Notes under the pieces: generated by a model | What the model was told of the DNA's origin: nothing | Seen by the model: only the letters and a program-made list of their open reading frames with translations | Databases searched by the model: none | Made by a program: the position numbers and the translations under genes | In this document: piece after piece, positions 19,395-31,240 of the stretch | Layout of the letters: the number at the start of each line of letters is the position of its first letter | Position numbering within the stretch: the first letter of the stretch is position 1 | NCBI RefSeq assembly: GCF_030247185.1 | Contig: NC_080571.1 | Span: 167,236,047-167,300,046, forward strand | Reading direction: 5' to 3' | DNA length: 64,000 nucleotides | From: Malaya genurostris | Taxonomy: Eukaryota > Arthropoda > Insecta > Diptera > Culicidae

Positions 19395-20078
19395 TTAGAT
19401 TTGCTCCCCTGGATAGCATTTATATTTATTGTTTGTCCAGAGTTTTGGTTTATCAATTGCATGGTAGGATAGCAGCCGATTTTCGATATTTGATAATAAG
19501 TAGCTGAACTCCGCCTCCTCTTTTAGGAATTTTATTATTTCTTGAAACTTAAGCTGCCTATGATTTTTGGCTAAATGTTTTAAACTTTCATTCGATAATC
19601 CTGCTATAAAATGAATCGTTAATCCTCTTTCTGCGAAGGATTTCTGTACTTTCTCTTGGCCTTGATTCTCTTGCTGAGTGTCAATATATTCCATTATTCG
19701 TAGCGCTCTTTCAGCGTACTGTTCAAAAGGTTCTCCATATTGTTGTTCGAGAGTTTCGATCCTCATAAAAATCTCTTCTACTGTGATTTTCAAACCGAAT
19801 ACGTCTCTTAAATTCCTGAATATATCCTTAACTGTGTCGGCTCTTATTCTATTAATAAAGGTTGCCGCTTTACCTTTTAATTTCATTAGTACTACATTTA
19901 GTAGTGGTTTTTGGTTTTCCCCTTCCGGGATGTCTTCTGAAAAATACTCTATTTGCACAATAAATGGCTCTAATTCGTCTACTGACCCGTGGAATTCCGG
20001 GATACATTGTATTGCCTCTAGCATCGGAAATCGATAGGCACCACCGCCTTCAATATTATTTTCGTTCGCCATTGTCAA
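19395..20078 (-). pseudogene. Gypsy copy B gag capsid region
   Basis: 227 residues, the same start as copy A, with one visible substitution in the N-terminal part (YFSED for YFLED). It ends at a TAA where A has CGA-AAA reading on (GEQIEN). This is the gag capsid part only, with no zinc knuckle. Confidence 0.8.
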
Positions 20079-22631
20079 TGTGACTTTAATTCGCTATGCC
20101 GCTTTATCTTTTTAACTAGTAGCTCTTCATTTCATTTTTATACTCTTGTATTTTTGTAAAACCTCAGTTGTATGTTTTTACGAGCATCATTTTTAACATA
20201 TGCAGGAATTTTTCAAACATGCTGTGCGCTTCTAATAGTTTTGTTTTCACAACCCCCCACCAGTACGATTTCCGTCGACTCCCTATCATTGTTTAACAGT
20301 GAAAAACTACGATCTTGACCGTGGTCATGGTCGACAAACAAAAAGAACAATCATCGTAAACAAACTTGACCTAGTTTTAAATTACTGGTCATTGTATAAT
20401 ATAAAGCTTTAACTGCTACGAGCCCTGCGTGGTCAAATTTCGTTCACATTGGCATTTTTTTCTTTATTATTAAGCCAGCCCAACTCGGTGCTCTCAAATT
20501 TGTCATGCCCGCCGTATGCGCAAACCAAACTGTCTTTGTTAATTCCGTTATAAAGGTCGACGGCATAGGCTTCAACAGCGCATCGTACCACACTCGTGGT
20601 TTAGCATTATAGTTTACCGTACGCGACTTAAAGTCAATGTCGGTTTATTATTATTATTGTCATATACCGCTACCGTACTCTGTTTTTATTTCGGTTGCCA
20701 GACTTTTACCCGCAAATATGGCCGCGATTGTTTTTGGTGTGTTACCTAGCAACGCATTTTGCTATAGGCTCCGCCCATACGGGTTGGTTCTTCACCAAAT
20801 TTGAATATCTACTTCGTGGCATGCACTCTTGGTGCCTAGCTCGCTGACTTGTTTTGTTATGTCAGACGGCTACCTTTGCTTATTTGCAAAATGATGCGTT
20901 AGATTGCCGATTCTTTCGCTCATACGCGTTGGTTTCGGATGCTGTGCTAACTGTTCTGCTGGTCGTGATATTCGTGTCTCTTCAACGAAGGGGAGAAAAA
21001 AACTTCTTAGGCCTTTATGCTAGTGTGGCCACTTTTGTAAGTATTATCGCGGTGTTGTTTTTTTTTTTCTTCAACACATGCGCTCGTATTGACCGTGGTC
21101 AAAACGTAAACAAATCAACTGTGAGCGTAATCTATACGTCCGCAGTTTTCAAGGAACCTTGAACAAATTTATTGCTTGCCAAATGACTCGACAACGGAAT
21201 GTATATAACTGTTCTAGAAACCCGCTGTAGGCATTAGAAAAGTTCTGATATCGTTTACCAGTTGATGGATTGTGAATAATGTAGTTAGAAAAATAATATT
21301 GGTCTTTGTGAGCGCGAGTTAAACAAATCAGAAAAATTTTCGCACTAATGCCATCTTATTTTTTTTTATGATTTCGCGTTCACAATAAGTGGCAACATTA
21401 CGTAATCAAAACAACGAGAAAAAAAATTAATAAAATAATGGAGACTCACCATACTAATACTACTTCGCCCAACATCCTCAATTCCGAAATCCTCGCCCGT
21501 AGTCCTGGCGTGTCCTTGCTACTATAGCACGTATCGCTGTCACCACTTGCAAGCTCCCGGCCGAGCGGTGGCGGGGGAGGAATAACGAAGAGGATGTTTC
21601 TTTCAGTTCTATACGGAGTAACACTCTCCAATTCGGTTTCTCTTTTATGTCATTGTATTGATTCATCCACGTATTTGAGATTAATATCACGAAATTCACC
21701 TTTTCTGAGTTTCAATTATTCACAACACTTCATGGTGAACTCGTCGGATATATGCCTCCACATTTACTTGTTTACATTAATAAAAGAAGTTATTCTTCAA
21801 CACATATTTTTGTTGTCGTATATTATCAACACTACCCTAACCCGAGCAATGGTTGTGTCTAACTATTTTTTCTTTTGCATGTGAATATCAAACCTGCACA
21901 TGAAACTATTAAATCTTCACTCATTACAGCAATCTTTCACTCAATTCTTTAGGTGCCTTTCGAAATCTAATATATATCCCATTATAAACAATATTTCTTA
22001 CTTGATTTTGAGGTCACTTGATACTCAAGCCTCACAATGCACATGTTCCTATAGATACTGTATTATACTCCGAACTAGCCAACTACTTAATTTGTCCGCG
22101 GGTCGACTCCCGTGTCTAGCGCCTAGTTACCGCACTCTGTAAAACTGAACTGCCCTGCTAATTTGTCTACGGGCCGACGCCCGAGACCAACGGCTATTTA
22201 CCGCGCACTTTTTGAAACTTAACTGGTTCTAACTCTTCCCAACTATGGGTTTTTAAGCTCCTAACATTTACTTTCGGGTGAAGCCCGAAGATTTTAGTAC
22301 AAGCCGAGCTTGTGATTTCAAGTAGAAAGTTCATCCGACTTTCTCCCGAAGTTCTACCGAAAGTCGAGACCACTGTCGCTAGGCCAGAGGCAGTGTCCGT
22401 AAAAAATATAACTTTGTTTTTACAACATTGCTGCGCTGACTAATGCTCGGAACTGTCTATGGTTTTATAACAATAGCTTTTGTTTTACAACATTGCTGCG
22501 CTGACTAATGCTCGAAAATGTGCACGCTTCAATAACAAATTTTATACTTGAAGGTTGCAGCTACGCTGATATGAGAGTTTCCTTCACAATTTCCTACTTT
22601 TTCTACAATACTAGCAAATTCGAAGGAAAAT
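20079..22631. other. Leader, candidate exon and hairpin cluster of duplicate B
   Basis: The copy of 8213-10790. It contains the gypsy leader, the second occurrence of the minus-strand candidate exon (21446-21631, with the same GTGAGT donor), the hairpin cluster (22098-22398) and the paired 33 bp motif. Differences from A include a 26 bp deletion near 20941. Nothing else is recognised. Confidence 0.5.
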
Positions 22632-22641
22632 TTGCTAAGGG

Positions 22642-23876
22642 CGCTGCAGGAATATGGATGCTTCCGTTGTTTGCGTATTGCCTTAGGTTGCATGCAGTCG
22701 ACTCACACGATGAGTCTCGAAGTGCTCGCGGGCGTCTTACCGTTGAAAAATCGATTCTGGGATCTCTCATATCGATTGCTTAGCCGATGCGATATCTTGA
22801 ATCCGATGGTGATTGAAAACTTCGAAAGGCTGGTCGAGCTCAATTCTCAGACCCGTTTTATGTCCTTGTATTTTGATTACATGGCTCAAAATATTAATCC
22901 TTCTTCGTTTGTTTCCAACCTTGCTCATTACTTGGATACTTCTAATTCTACTGTGTTTTTCGACACATCCATGAAAGAAAAGATTCATGGAATTCCGGAT
23001 CACGTACGCCCTCGAGTGGCCCCAAATATTTTTTATATTAAATTTAGAACAGTCAACTGTGAAAAGGTGTTTTACACTTACGGATCAAACATCAACAGGT
23101 CCACAGGCTTCGGCATCTTCAATCAAAACATCACCGCTTCTTAGAAACTCAGTGATCCGGCTTCAGTTTACGACGCAGAATTAGCTGCTATTCAGTACAC
23201 CCTCGAGATCATTGAAACCTTGCCCAAAGACCATTACTTCATTGTGACGGACAGTCTAAGCTCAATAGAAGCTCTACGGGCAATGAAGCCAGGAAAGTAT
23301 CCCCCATATTTCCTGGGGAAAATACGGGAACACTTGCGAACTTTATCTGCACGGTCTTATTCAATATCGTTAGTCTGGGTCCCTTCGCATTGTTCCATTC
23401 CGGGCAATGAAAAGGCAGACTCATTGGCTAAGGTGGGCGCATTAGAAGGTGATATTTATGAAAGACCAATCTGCTTCGACGAATTTTTCAGTATTTCTCG
23501 TCAGAAAACTCTCGAAAGTTGGCAAACTTCATAGACGAATGACAAACTGGGACGATGGCTACACTCCATTATCCCTAAGGTATCGACGAAACCTTGGTTC
23601 AGGGGGATGAACGTAAGTCGCGATTTCATTTGTGTTATGTCGCGGCTCATGTCAAATCACTACACTTTCAACTCACATCTCCGGCGTATTGGGATCGTGG
23701 AGAGCGGGCTCTGCACCTGTGGCGACGGTTATCAGGACATCGAGCATGTCGTGTGGTCGTGCGTAGAGTATCGTGACGCCAGGTTGGAGCATCTGGAATC
23801 CCTCAGGGCCCGAGGTAGGCCGCCTGAGGTTCCGGTTCGTGATGTGTTGGCGAGTCGGGATAGTTCCTATATGCTT
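22642..23876 (+). pseudogene. LINE ORF2 3' fragment with RNase H and C-terminal zinc motif, duplicate B
   Basis: Same LINE as 10800-11804, but extending further. It is broken by TAG at 23142-23144 and by the TAG shared with A (23532-23534), then stays open in the same frame to the C-terminal cysteine motif (CTCGDGYQDIEHVVWSC, CX1CX8HX4C) near 23713-23763. The RNase H first Asp is Tyr as in A. The ORF ends in YMLLIYLF, where a (TTTA)n run and a different LINE begin, so its own 3' end is missing. Confidence 0.8.
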
Positions 23877-23911
23877 CTTATTTATTTATTTATTTATTTA
23901 TTTATTTGGGA

Positions 23912-24570
23912 GCAGGGAAAAGCCCACTGGAGCTGAAATTTACAATCTCTCTCTCCAGCAGGCATAAAACCTCCTCATCTTTTTATATCAACAGATTACA
24001 AAGATCCAACAGATATACTGCTTAATACTAAGAGCTTAAAGTAAAATTACTCCCGGCGAGGGTCAGGAGTGACTTGGCGGTGACGTTGAGAGCCGCATCC
24101 TGCTGTCCGTGAGGGTCCGCGAAAAAACCCCCATATCACATACACTCGGCGGGTGTCCGGCATGCTGGACATCAAAGAGAGTGGCCCTCGGAGAGCGGCA
24201 ATGCAGGAAAAAAGGAGAGAAAAAGAGAGAAGTGAATATTGTAGTAAATGGAATTACGAAGGGGTTCGATGGGGTGAAAGGGGGGGGGGCGTTTCGAAAG
24301 AAGTAGAAAGCGGCAAAAGATCAAGTTAATTGTCTCAAAAGATGGTGAAAAGATGAAGAGGGGGGGATGCAAAAAGTATTAGTAACATCATAAAGATCTA
24401 GTTAGTTCCGAAGAAGATGGTGGACAGCCAGGGAATCGAGAGAGTCGAGCGGATGTTAGAAACAAACCTAATGGTGAATATTATTCTTGGTTGCATAATC
24501 GATAGAGAATGGAAGCAGACTTACTAAGGGAACACTAAACTAAACTTAACCCTAAAGCTAAATCTAGATT
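23912..24570 (-). other. 3' UTR of the minus-strand LINE
   Basis: Non-coding between the ORF stop at 24571 and the (TTTA)n tail. It includes a G-run (about 24281-24289) and A/G-rich stretches. Short open frames here have low complexity and are not supported. Confidence 0.5.
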
Positions 24571-25035
24571 TTAAGTATTGGAGTTGGAAGGACTGTTTGA
24601 GATTGTGGTTAAAAAAAATTGTTTTATGGTATTGCGAGACAGGGTAAAATCAAATACATGAGAACATCGATTGAATAGACGACACATACTGGAGAAAGGT
24701 TCATTATAGCCATAATTAGTGCGAGCGGTTTGAATTCTCAGGAATTGATGAGATCGAAGATTTCGAGAATGAATATTTAAATTTAGTTTGCCTAACAATT
24801 CGGGGCAATCAATTTGAGATTGCAACAGATCTGACACGAATATTGCCCTGGAGAGATCTCGGCGAACAGATAACAGGTGTAAATCGATCAGTTTACAGCG
24901 TTCCTGATAGCTTGGGAGATTGCTGGGATTATTTACCAATACCTTAAACATATTAATATACAAGTGTGATCCGTTGTATTTGGCATAGAAAGTTTTCCTT
25001 ACTCTTTTCGAGACTAAAAATACTTTTCACCTATA
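24571..25035 (-). pseudogene. LINE ORF2 C-terminal fragment (jockey/CR1-type, no RNase H)
   Basis: The frame runs from about 25035 through a TTG codon at 24963 to a TAG or other stop at 24571. It has the pattern seen after the RT of jockey, CR1 and I-related LINEs: a KRVRKTF thumb segment, SYQERCKLIDLHLLSVRRD, a short helix IFVSDLLQ, and the closing block in which RTNYGYNEP and CRLFN precede FDFTLSRN. No RNase H follows. The upstream RT palm is absent. The fragment is intact within its length. Confidence 0.7.
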
Positions 25036-25299
25036 CGTTCGACACTAACATTCGCCCGATTCTCCCAATCCTTCGTCTGTCTACCATCTTTATCGATACT
25101 AACAAGATCTTTTTGCTGTTGCTAACTTTTCGCTCCCTTTTCCCAGTCTCTTCACCATCTCGATGTCAACTAACTAAATATTTGTCGTTATTAGTTATTT
25201 CGTTTCCATACCCCCCTTTAACAATCCGGTTTCCTCAACAATTACTTTTTTTTTCTTCATACTATTCGGAAACATCACCATCATCGCCCACGGAAAGCC

Positions 25300-25510
25300 G
25301 CTCCAGTCGATGACTAACATGCGGGCCACCCGCCGGGACTTCGCAGCCTGGGGGTTTTTTCCGCGGTCCCCCAGAAGGATGCGGCAATTCTAAATACATT
25401 CTCAAGTCACCTGGCTGATCCCAAGAACGGAGGACCACTCCTGTCGATAACTAGCACGCGGGCCACAGGCCGGGTCTTCGACTCGGGGGTGTCTTCCGTG
25501 GACCCATACG
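25300..25510. repeat. Two imperfect ~65 bp repeats, GC-rich
   Basis: TCGATGACTAACATGCGGGCC at about 25308 and TCGATAACTAGCACGCGGGCC at about 25446 introduce similar ~65 bp stretches (GCGGGCCAC..CCGGG..CTTCG, then a G-run and CCGTGG/CCGCGG). The spacing is about 138 bp. The block is much more GC-rich than its surroundings. No family recognised. Confidence 0.5.
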
Positions 25511-26093
25511 GACAAGCATACGGCCACTACCATTGAGTAGCAACGTCACCAGTAAAACATTAGAGGCCAGCACCTACACAATCCTTATTATTAGAAAATG
25601 CATTTGGCATCATAGAGCTAACGCATTGTGCCTTAATAAATATATCTTATGAAAAAAAAATATATCGGTATATTGAATAAATAGTAAAAAAATACTGTTT
25701 GTTTGATAAAATAATAATTTGTTCTCGGTAGCCGGCTGCCAAGATAAACCAATATAACGAATTACTAATAAATAATTATAATAATAAAACGGAAAAAATA
25801 AACAATCAAGTAGCACGTGAAATCTGTTGTCCTTTGTTTGGTGATATAAATTATTTTATAAAAAAATATTCAGAATAGGTCACTACAATGAATCAACTAT
25901 TTTGTCTTAATCCTATTCAGTCGTTTATTTTGTAGCAGTGGAAAAAATAAAGAAATTTTCATTCGTTACGCGATAGTATTTCAAATTTTCCGCGACTTCA
26001 GTATTGTTGAAACGTTCACTCGGGAATTCAACAACAAGTGTTGAACTAACATCCCTTCCCAATGAATTATGGGGTTACCAGAAGATGTACATT
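25511..26093. other. AT-rich sequence, nothing recognised
   Basis: Contains a poly-A/T rich stretch (25650-25870) and no coding frame with non-random composition on either strand. Confidence 0.5.
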
Positions 26094-26334
26094 GAAGAAT
26101 GATTTACCAGTCCCAGGTCGGATCATCTAGAAATCCCCTATACAATTTCAGCTAATCCCGATCAGTAACGGAGTAGCAACCAGGGGTGGTAACTCAAGCT
26201 TATATTCTTCAAGAAGAATTCTTGAAGAATGATTTACCAGTCCCAGGTCGGATCATCTAGAAATCCCCTAATCAGCTAATCCCGATCAGTAACGGAGTAG
26301 CAACCAGGGGTGGTCACTCAAGCTTATATTCTTC
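26094..26334. repeat. Tandem duplication of a ~120 bp segment
   Basis: GAAGAATGATTTACCAGTCC starts both units (about 26094 and 26223), and both end in CTTATATTCTTC. The second unit lacks a few bases (TACAATTTC in the first). Two copies only; a recent local duplication. Confidence 0.8.
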
Positions 26335-26454
26335 ACCTACCAGTCGAGATCTTCCCATTATAACCCGACTCAGCTTGCCTTCAGATGATTGTGCTATTCA
26401 ATCCAATATTCTGAGCACATTTTTTTCTTGTTATGTTTATAGTTTATACACAGA

Positions 26455-26580
26455 CAGTTCCGGATGGGCTGCTCAATGCATAAGGTGCTGGACTTACAAA
26501 CTAGATGTCTTGTTTTCGAGCCTCGCCCTGCAAGGATTTTTAGTTTCCGTAGGATCGTAGCAATAGTTTTAAAAAAGTTA
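26455..26580 (+). repeat. tRNA-like SINE candidate
   Basis: GGGCTGCTCAATGCATAAGG (26466-26485) resembles a pol III A box and TTTTCGAGCCT (26513-26523) resembles a B box (GGTTCGANTCC), with spacing close to that of a tRNA. The following AGGATCGTAGCAATAG and A-rich tail resemble the body of mosquito tRNA-derived SINEs. The tRNA fold itself is degenerate, so this is not a functional tRNA gene. Confidence 0.4.
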
Positions 26581-27865
26581 AAATAGTTATACGTACGCTC
26601 CAATCACGCAATTGGTAAGTCGGGCATCCTACCGCACTTTGCGTGAATGGCGTGTGTGACTCTCCCCACTCAGAAAACTGTACGCTTCTTGTAGGTGAAT
26701 TACTAACTAAAACACCTTAAGCTGTAGCCTAGGTCCTTCCGGTATTACCTTTCGGCATTACTTATGAAGGAGCCCGCATTGATCAGATGATCGATATACA
26801 TATCAATATTTTATGTAGATATGTATACTCCGACAGTCTGTAAGATTACGAATCTATCATACCTATCGACCGTGTACCATTCCTCATGTGGGTACCTAAC
26901 ACTCCAACTAGCAACGCTGTGTGTGGCTTTCCGTCTAGTTCCTGTGCACTTACGCGCTCTATTCGCTAGGAACAAAATTTACCTACTGTTGGTTGGAGCT
27001 GTGATGTTGCGGCTGATAAGGCATCCGTAACGAAACAAAATTGCGTCAGGCTAAAGTTCACCTCTCCTTGTGGCCTTTCGATCCTGTTCAACACTCTTGG
27101 TATCAAACAATGAGTGCACCTACTTTTAGTGGAACTATCCCACTCACCTTTCCAAAGATGCAGCCCTAAATGTACTGTGGGCGTTCCCCTCTCCACGCCT
27201 ACCATGACACTCCACGTTTTCTTTGATGATCAGGCTAGAATACCTGCGGTTACGTATGCTGCTCTCTGTTGAAACAGAAAGTCAAATTCTACAAAAAAGG
27301 TAATACCAAGGCTTTGATTGAAGCTGTGCTTATTATCATTATCAAAATGTTTATAGTTCTCATTATTCACTATTCTCATTTTTTTTGAAAAATAATGATT
27401 AGTTAATCCAGTGCAAATGATCATACATCCCAAAAAAATAGTCACTTCCCCAGGTCACATAAAAGATGGAACAATAAAAAAAATTGATACACTCAATATA
27501 TACAAAAACACATAAACATAACTGATAATACCAAAAATAATTTTCATAAATTTGAACGAAAAACGCAAACGATAGTATTTCAACACCTAAATATACAAAT
27601 ACAAAAATCTAAGAACACATAAACACAACAAATAGTGCAAAATAAATAATACATACATATAAATATACACTTACGTATACAAAATCATATGTCAGCTCTT
27701 CTAGTACACCTATCAATTATTTTCAGCTCAAACATGAAACAAGAATAAAAATTCAGAGTTCATTACCAGTAGCAGAACTAGAACGACTGGCAGAAGGGCG
27801 TGTTCTGACACAAAATATCGATCAAATACTTAGCAGTAGGAGCTTGGAAACAATGAGAAAAAAAG
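26581..27865. other. Non-coding stretch, nothing firmly recognised
   Basis: Mixed composition to about 27250, then AT-rich with many ATACA/AAAT stretches to 27865. Several 60-80 codon frames are present on both strands but none shows a domain or biased codon pattern. Confidence 0.4.
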
Positions 27866-28934
27866 TACGGGTGTGTAATGTCAGAGACATAACTGGATGT
27901 CGTGAATATGAATAAAACTGACACGATTTCTTTACACTTTCGAATTCGAATTGATAGTTGATTGTGTGAATTGCTAAACTTTCCCCCTTTTCACTACTAA
28001 AATTTTTAAATTTCTGACGTCGATTATCTCATTTCGGATTTGCATATTTCATTGAAAGAAACTATCAAGGTGCAGTATAGGAATCATTTCTGCCTTTAAG
28101 AAGGACCAAATTGTGGAATTCTCTACGATATATAGCACAGTTCGGAACATTTTTCTCGAACGATTTTCGCACAGCGAAAAGTGCACGAAGCAAATCAAAT
28201 TATTTAGGATTTTCACTAAACTGATGATTTCTACCTTCGATTTGCAAATATTCTTAATAGTTCTTTAGATATCATTTAGAGCCATTAGAACGACTGATTT
28301 TAGATAATGTTTTCCACTTTTCGTTTCTTGTTTTTTTTCTCTCCAATGCAAAGCACCAGCAGCCGATGCAATCGTTCTTGCTTGAATTGAAACTAGCTTT
28401 GCGAACAAACCGACACATCCGCTCGCAGTGCCAAATGATGCAAAACTGGTTTAATGCGTCTTCTCGCCTTGACGACCGGAATGCAGCGTTTGAGGTTTTT
28501 AAACTCGCAGAAGGTGCGCTCTCCGATGCCGCTGTATGAATACGTCTTCTCGCCCGGACGTTTGCTTCCATCCAACGCACAAGAAGGAATGATCGATTTT
28601 CGACCACGCTTCCCCTTTTATACGCAGTCAGTTGAAGATATGTGCCTGACTACCTCAAAATCGTCGTCCTTGCGTGAAAAACCCAAGCGAAAGCAAAGAG
28701 TTTTCCGCGTTGTTTTCAAATTTTGAGAAAACCTAAGTTTTGAATTTTTTGTGGTTATCTCACACTGTTCAAAATATTATCCTAAATTCCTGATCATACT
28801 TTCGATGAAATAGTGAAAGAATTATGTTGCTGCCATCAATACAAGTCGAGATATTCACGATTAAGTTTTGCCCATTCTTCCATATGGTTAATTTTGAAAA
28901 GGCACCCCATAGTAAAGTAAGTCGTATTCACGAC
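27866..28934. mobile_element. Non-autonomous repeat element, ~1.07 kb, related to 61256-62456
   Basis: The left end (CGGGTGTGTAATGTCAGAG) and the right end (GTAAGTCGTATTCACGAC) match those of the insertion at 61256-62456, whose borders are fixed by an empty site. Interior blocks are shared too (for example GACCAAATTGTGGAA near 28105 and GAAACTAGCTTTGC near 28388), but the middle differs. The right end is the reverse complement of GTCGTGAATA, which also occurs about 30 bp inside the left end. A 111-codon minus-strand frame (28272-28607) inside it is unrecognised. Confidence 0.6.
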
Positions 28935-31154
28935 AAAAATCGAATAAATTGATTTCGAAAATTCGAAACTCGACTTCAATTGCAGCTAATCGCGCTGTTG
29001 ACGACAGAATTCTTAGCGAATTTGGAAGAGGAATCCAGAAATGTCGTATTTTTATAGATTCTTGTCATCCCTTCCTATGCTGTGTACCTGATGGTATTGA
29101 CATGTATTTACAATTGAGCTGTGCTAAACAATTATACTAAATATTACTTAGACTTACCACTGATCAAAAAAGACTCAGCTTAGACTTACCACTGATCAAA
29201 AAATTCTGTGCAACACTTGAGTCATCTTTCTTACACACTTTTAACCATTCTCTATTCAAATATTTGTCGTTTTTGGAAACCTTCCTTGTTTCTCAAAGTT
29301 TTCCCTTTGTAAGCACCCATAATTTTCTTATTGGACCCGAGTTTAGTTTTATCTCCGGTTTTTCTATGCCAGATTCAACCAAAACAGATGGTCCACCTGT
29401 TCAAATCAATTATGTCACTCCACCTGTCCACCTGTTCAAATCCACCTGTTCAAATAAATTATGTCACTAGTGTTCCAAGATAAGTTCACTAGATAAGAAA
29501 GACACTTAGCTATTATCTAAAGAAAGGGTATAGAATTACTGGAAAAAATGACCGGATGTTACTCTTTCAGTTCGACGCGGTCGAAAAATTAGGTGAACGG
29601 AAAACTTTTACAAGAGTCATTTGAATGAGAAATGAAAGGCAGATGCGGAGGAACAGTTTTCCCAGGTGTTGAGTGGAAGAGTGTGAGAGATGGGTGAGCG
29701 GAGGAGATGTGGGAGGTTGAGAAAATTTATGGACTAAGCCTAAGACTAACAAGTGCAATAAAGGAATGGGTCTCGGGAGGGGTTTCAGGAGTGTTCTGCT
29801 GTTTTATCCCACGAATTCACCCGCATTTCCAGGTGTGGAATTCCACACACATGCATTTTTCAGGTGCGAAGTTCGGTATAGTCCCAAAAGGGCTTCCGCA
29901 GCCCTCGGTGAAAGGCATTCTCGCACTACTATGTAGATGAGGAAGCTTTTTCCTTATAATCCAGCCAATGGTAGTTTACCATGATTCTAGTTTATTCTTC
30001 CAGACTCATGAAATCATATTGCTTGTCGGCTTACTTTGAGGAGATGTAATCACATGAAATAAATCGTTCATGTGACAAACAAAAACATTTCATTAAACCT
30101 TCAGAAAAAGGATGATTTTCCAATAAAATTATGGTTTGTTTTACTGCTATATTATTCAACTAATAGTGTTTGAACAGCACGTGTTTTTCTAGCGTGTATA
30201 TATTCATATATGAGATAGTAAAAATATAATCAATATAACTTTTATAAGATGTCTATAGTTGATTAACAACTAACATGCCATTGTAGATTTACATCAATAT
30301 AATTACAATGCGAGACAACATTTTGACTTCAATATACTTGCAGCCTGGAGCAATGCAACCAACATAGCAATATTGAATCCTCGACTTGCATAGAATTAGC
30401 ATGCTTCTCGATTTTGCTACCGATATCACACACACATTCAAACTGAAGCGGATTTTCTTCAGTTCATTGAAAAATTGATCTTATTCAGTGAAAAACTTTG
30501 AAAACTTTACAAAACTTGCATTATTCCGTTTATAAATTGAATCAGCATCGTTGCAAAATAATTTGTATTTCATTTAGTATTTCGAAATCGTCAAATTACA
30601 TCGAAATCGGTTATATGAAATTCATTGATTTTCCATGAAAAGCCTGAAAATCTTTTCCAAAAATGTGTCTGAATGTCATCCTTGTAGCCAGCATAAGGTT
30701 TATTTGAAAAAAAAAAATTCATGTCATCGCATTATTTTTCCAGATAATTGCAAAAGATCACAAAAACGCTCATTTTTCCGAGCTATTTTTGATAAGACTT
30801 AGAAAATCCTCCGAATTTTCCAGCCATTTTCACCCTGCAGATAGATAAAAGTATTTCAAAGGTCTGTATGTTTTTGGTTTTGGCAATTTTTTCAAATTTT
30901 CCATCGAAAATTTCCTAAAACCACGCATGGTACTTGGACGATGGCCTTAAAGCAGTTCAAATTGATCTGTCATCTCATGCCTAGCAGTTCAACCGTTAAG
31001 CAGACGCAAAGTTGGCACTATTTATGCAACCCTTAAACAATATACCACAGGTGTTATATTATTTCTGATGTCTCAGGCGTAAACGAATGACGGCTTATTA
31101 CTGGAAGGCGAAACGCGAAGAAATAGAAAATATGTGCTTTTTGCTCAAACAAAC
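28935..31154. other. Non-coding AT-rich stretch with small repeats
   Basis: Includes two tandem copies of TTAGACTTACCACTGATCAA (about 29150 and 29184) and local repeats of CCACCTGTTCAAAT (29396-29460). No coding sequence is supported on either strand. From 30000 on it is unique-looking AT-rich DNA. Confidence 0.4.
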
Positions 31155-31240
31155 AAAACTCCGGAAAATTTTTCAAAAGTTTGAGCGAATTCTATACCTT
31201 TTTTATATTTATAAAAAAGAAGTAAAAAGAGGACTTTACT
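31155..31240. repeat. Terminal fragment of the repeat family seen at 47700-47774
   Basis: GAAAATTTTTCAAAAGTTTGAGCGAATTCTATACC and the following A/T run closely match 47705-47774, which is the right end of the element inserted in the I-type LINE. Here only this ~85 bp piece is present. Confidence 0.6.

Larger units (their letters stand above)
14311..20078 (-). mobile_element. Ty3/gypsy retrotransposon, copy B (decayed)
   Basis: Same organisation as copy A: gag, two proteases, RT, RNase H, integrase on the minus strand. It shares the three A/B-lineage stops (TGA 17643-17641, TAA 15321-15319, TAA 14898-14896). It adds stops of its own in gag (about 19395), before the second protease (about 18681) and in pol (about 16531), plus a frameshift near 18490. 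The leader and 3' UTR also match copy A. Confidence 0.9.
13895..23645. repeat. Segmental duplicate B (~9.75 kb), paired with 2023-11804
   Basis: Second copy of the block described for duplicate A. It has more disabling changes in the gypsy genes (at least three additional stops and a frameshift) and an additional stop in the LINE fragment (TAG at 23142-23144 where A has TAC). Its right part extends the LINE beyond the point where A is cut. Confidence 0.9.
23877..25040 (-). mobile_element. LINE 3' end with (TAAA)n tail, inserted in the plus-strand LINE
   Basis: Minus strand: about 155 codons of an RT C-terminal region, ~630 bp of 3' UTR, then a (TTTA)n run at 23877-23911 which on the element strand is a (TAAA)n tail. 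The tail directly abuts the LINE ORF2 fragment at 23876, which would then be interrupted by this insertion. 5'-truncated, as most LINE copies are. A TGA in frame near 25036 marks where recognisable coding stops. Confidence 0.65.

Noticed and set aside
26455..26580. A functional tRNA gene
   Set aside because: Box-like motifs are present, but the acceptor and anticodon stems do not pair; kept only as a SINE candidate.
28272..28726. 111- and 90-codon frames as a host gene
   Set aside because: They lie inside a repeat element shared with 61256-62456, overlap each other on opposite strands and match no recognised family.
29150..29460. CRISPR-like spaced repeats
   Set aside because: Two or three short, uneven repeats in a eukaryotic genome; no regular repeat-spacer pattern.
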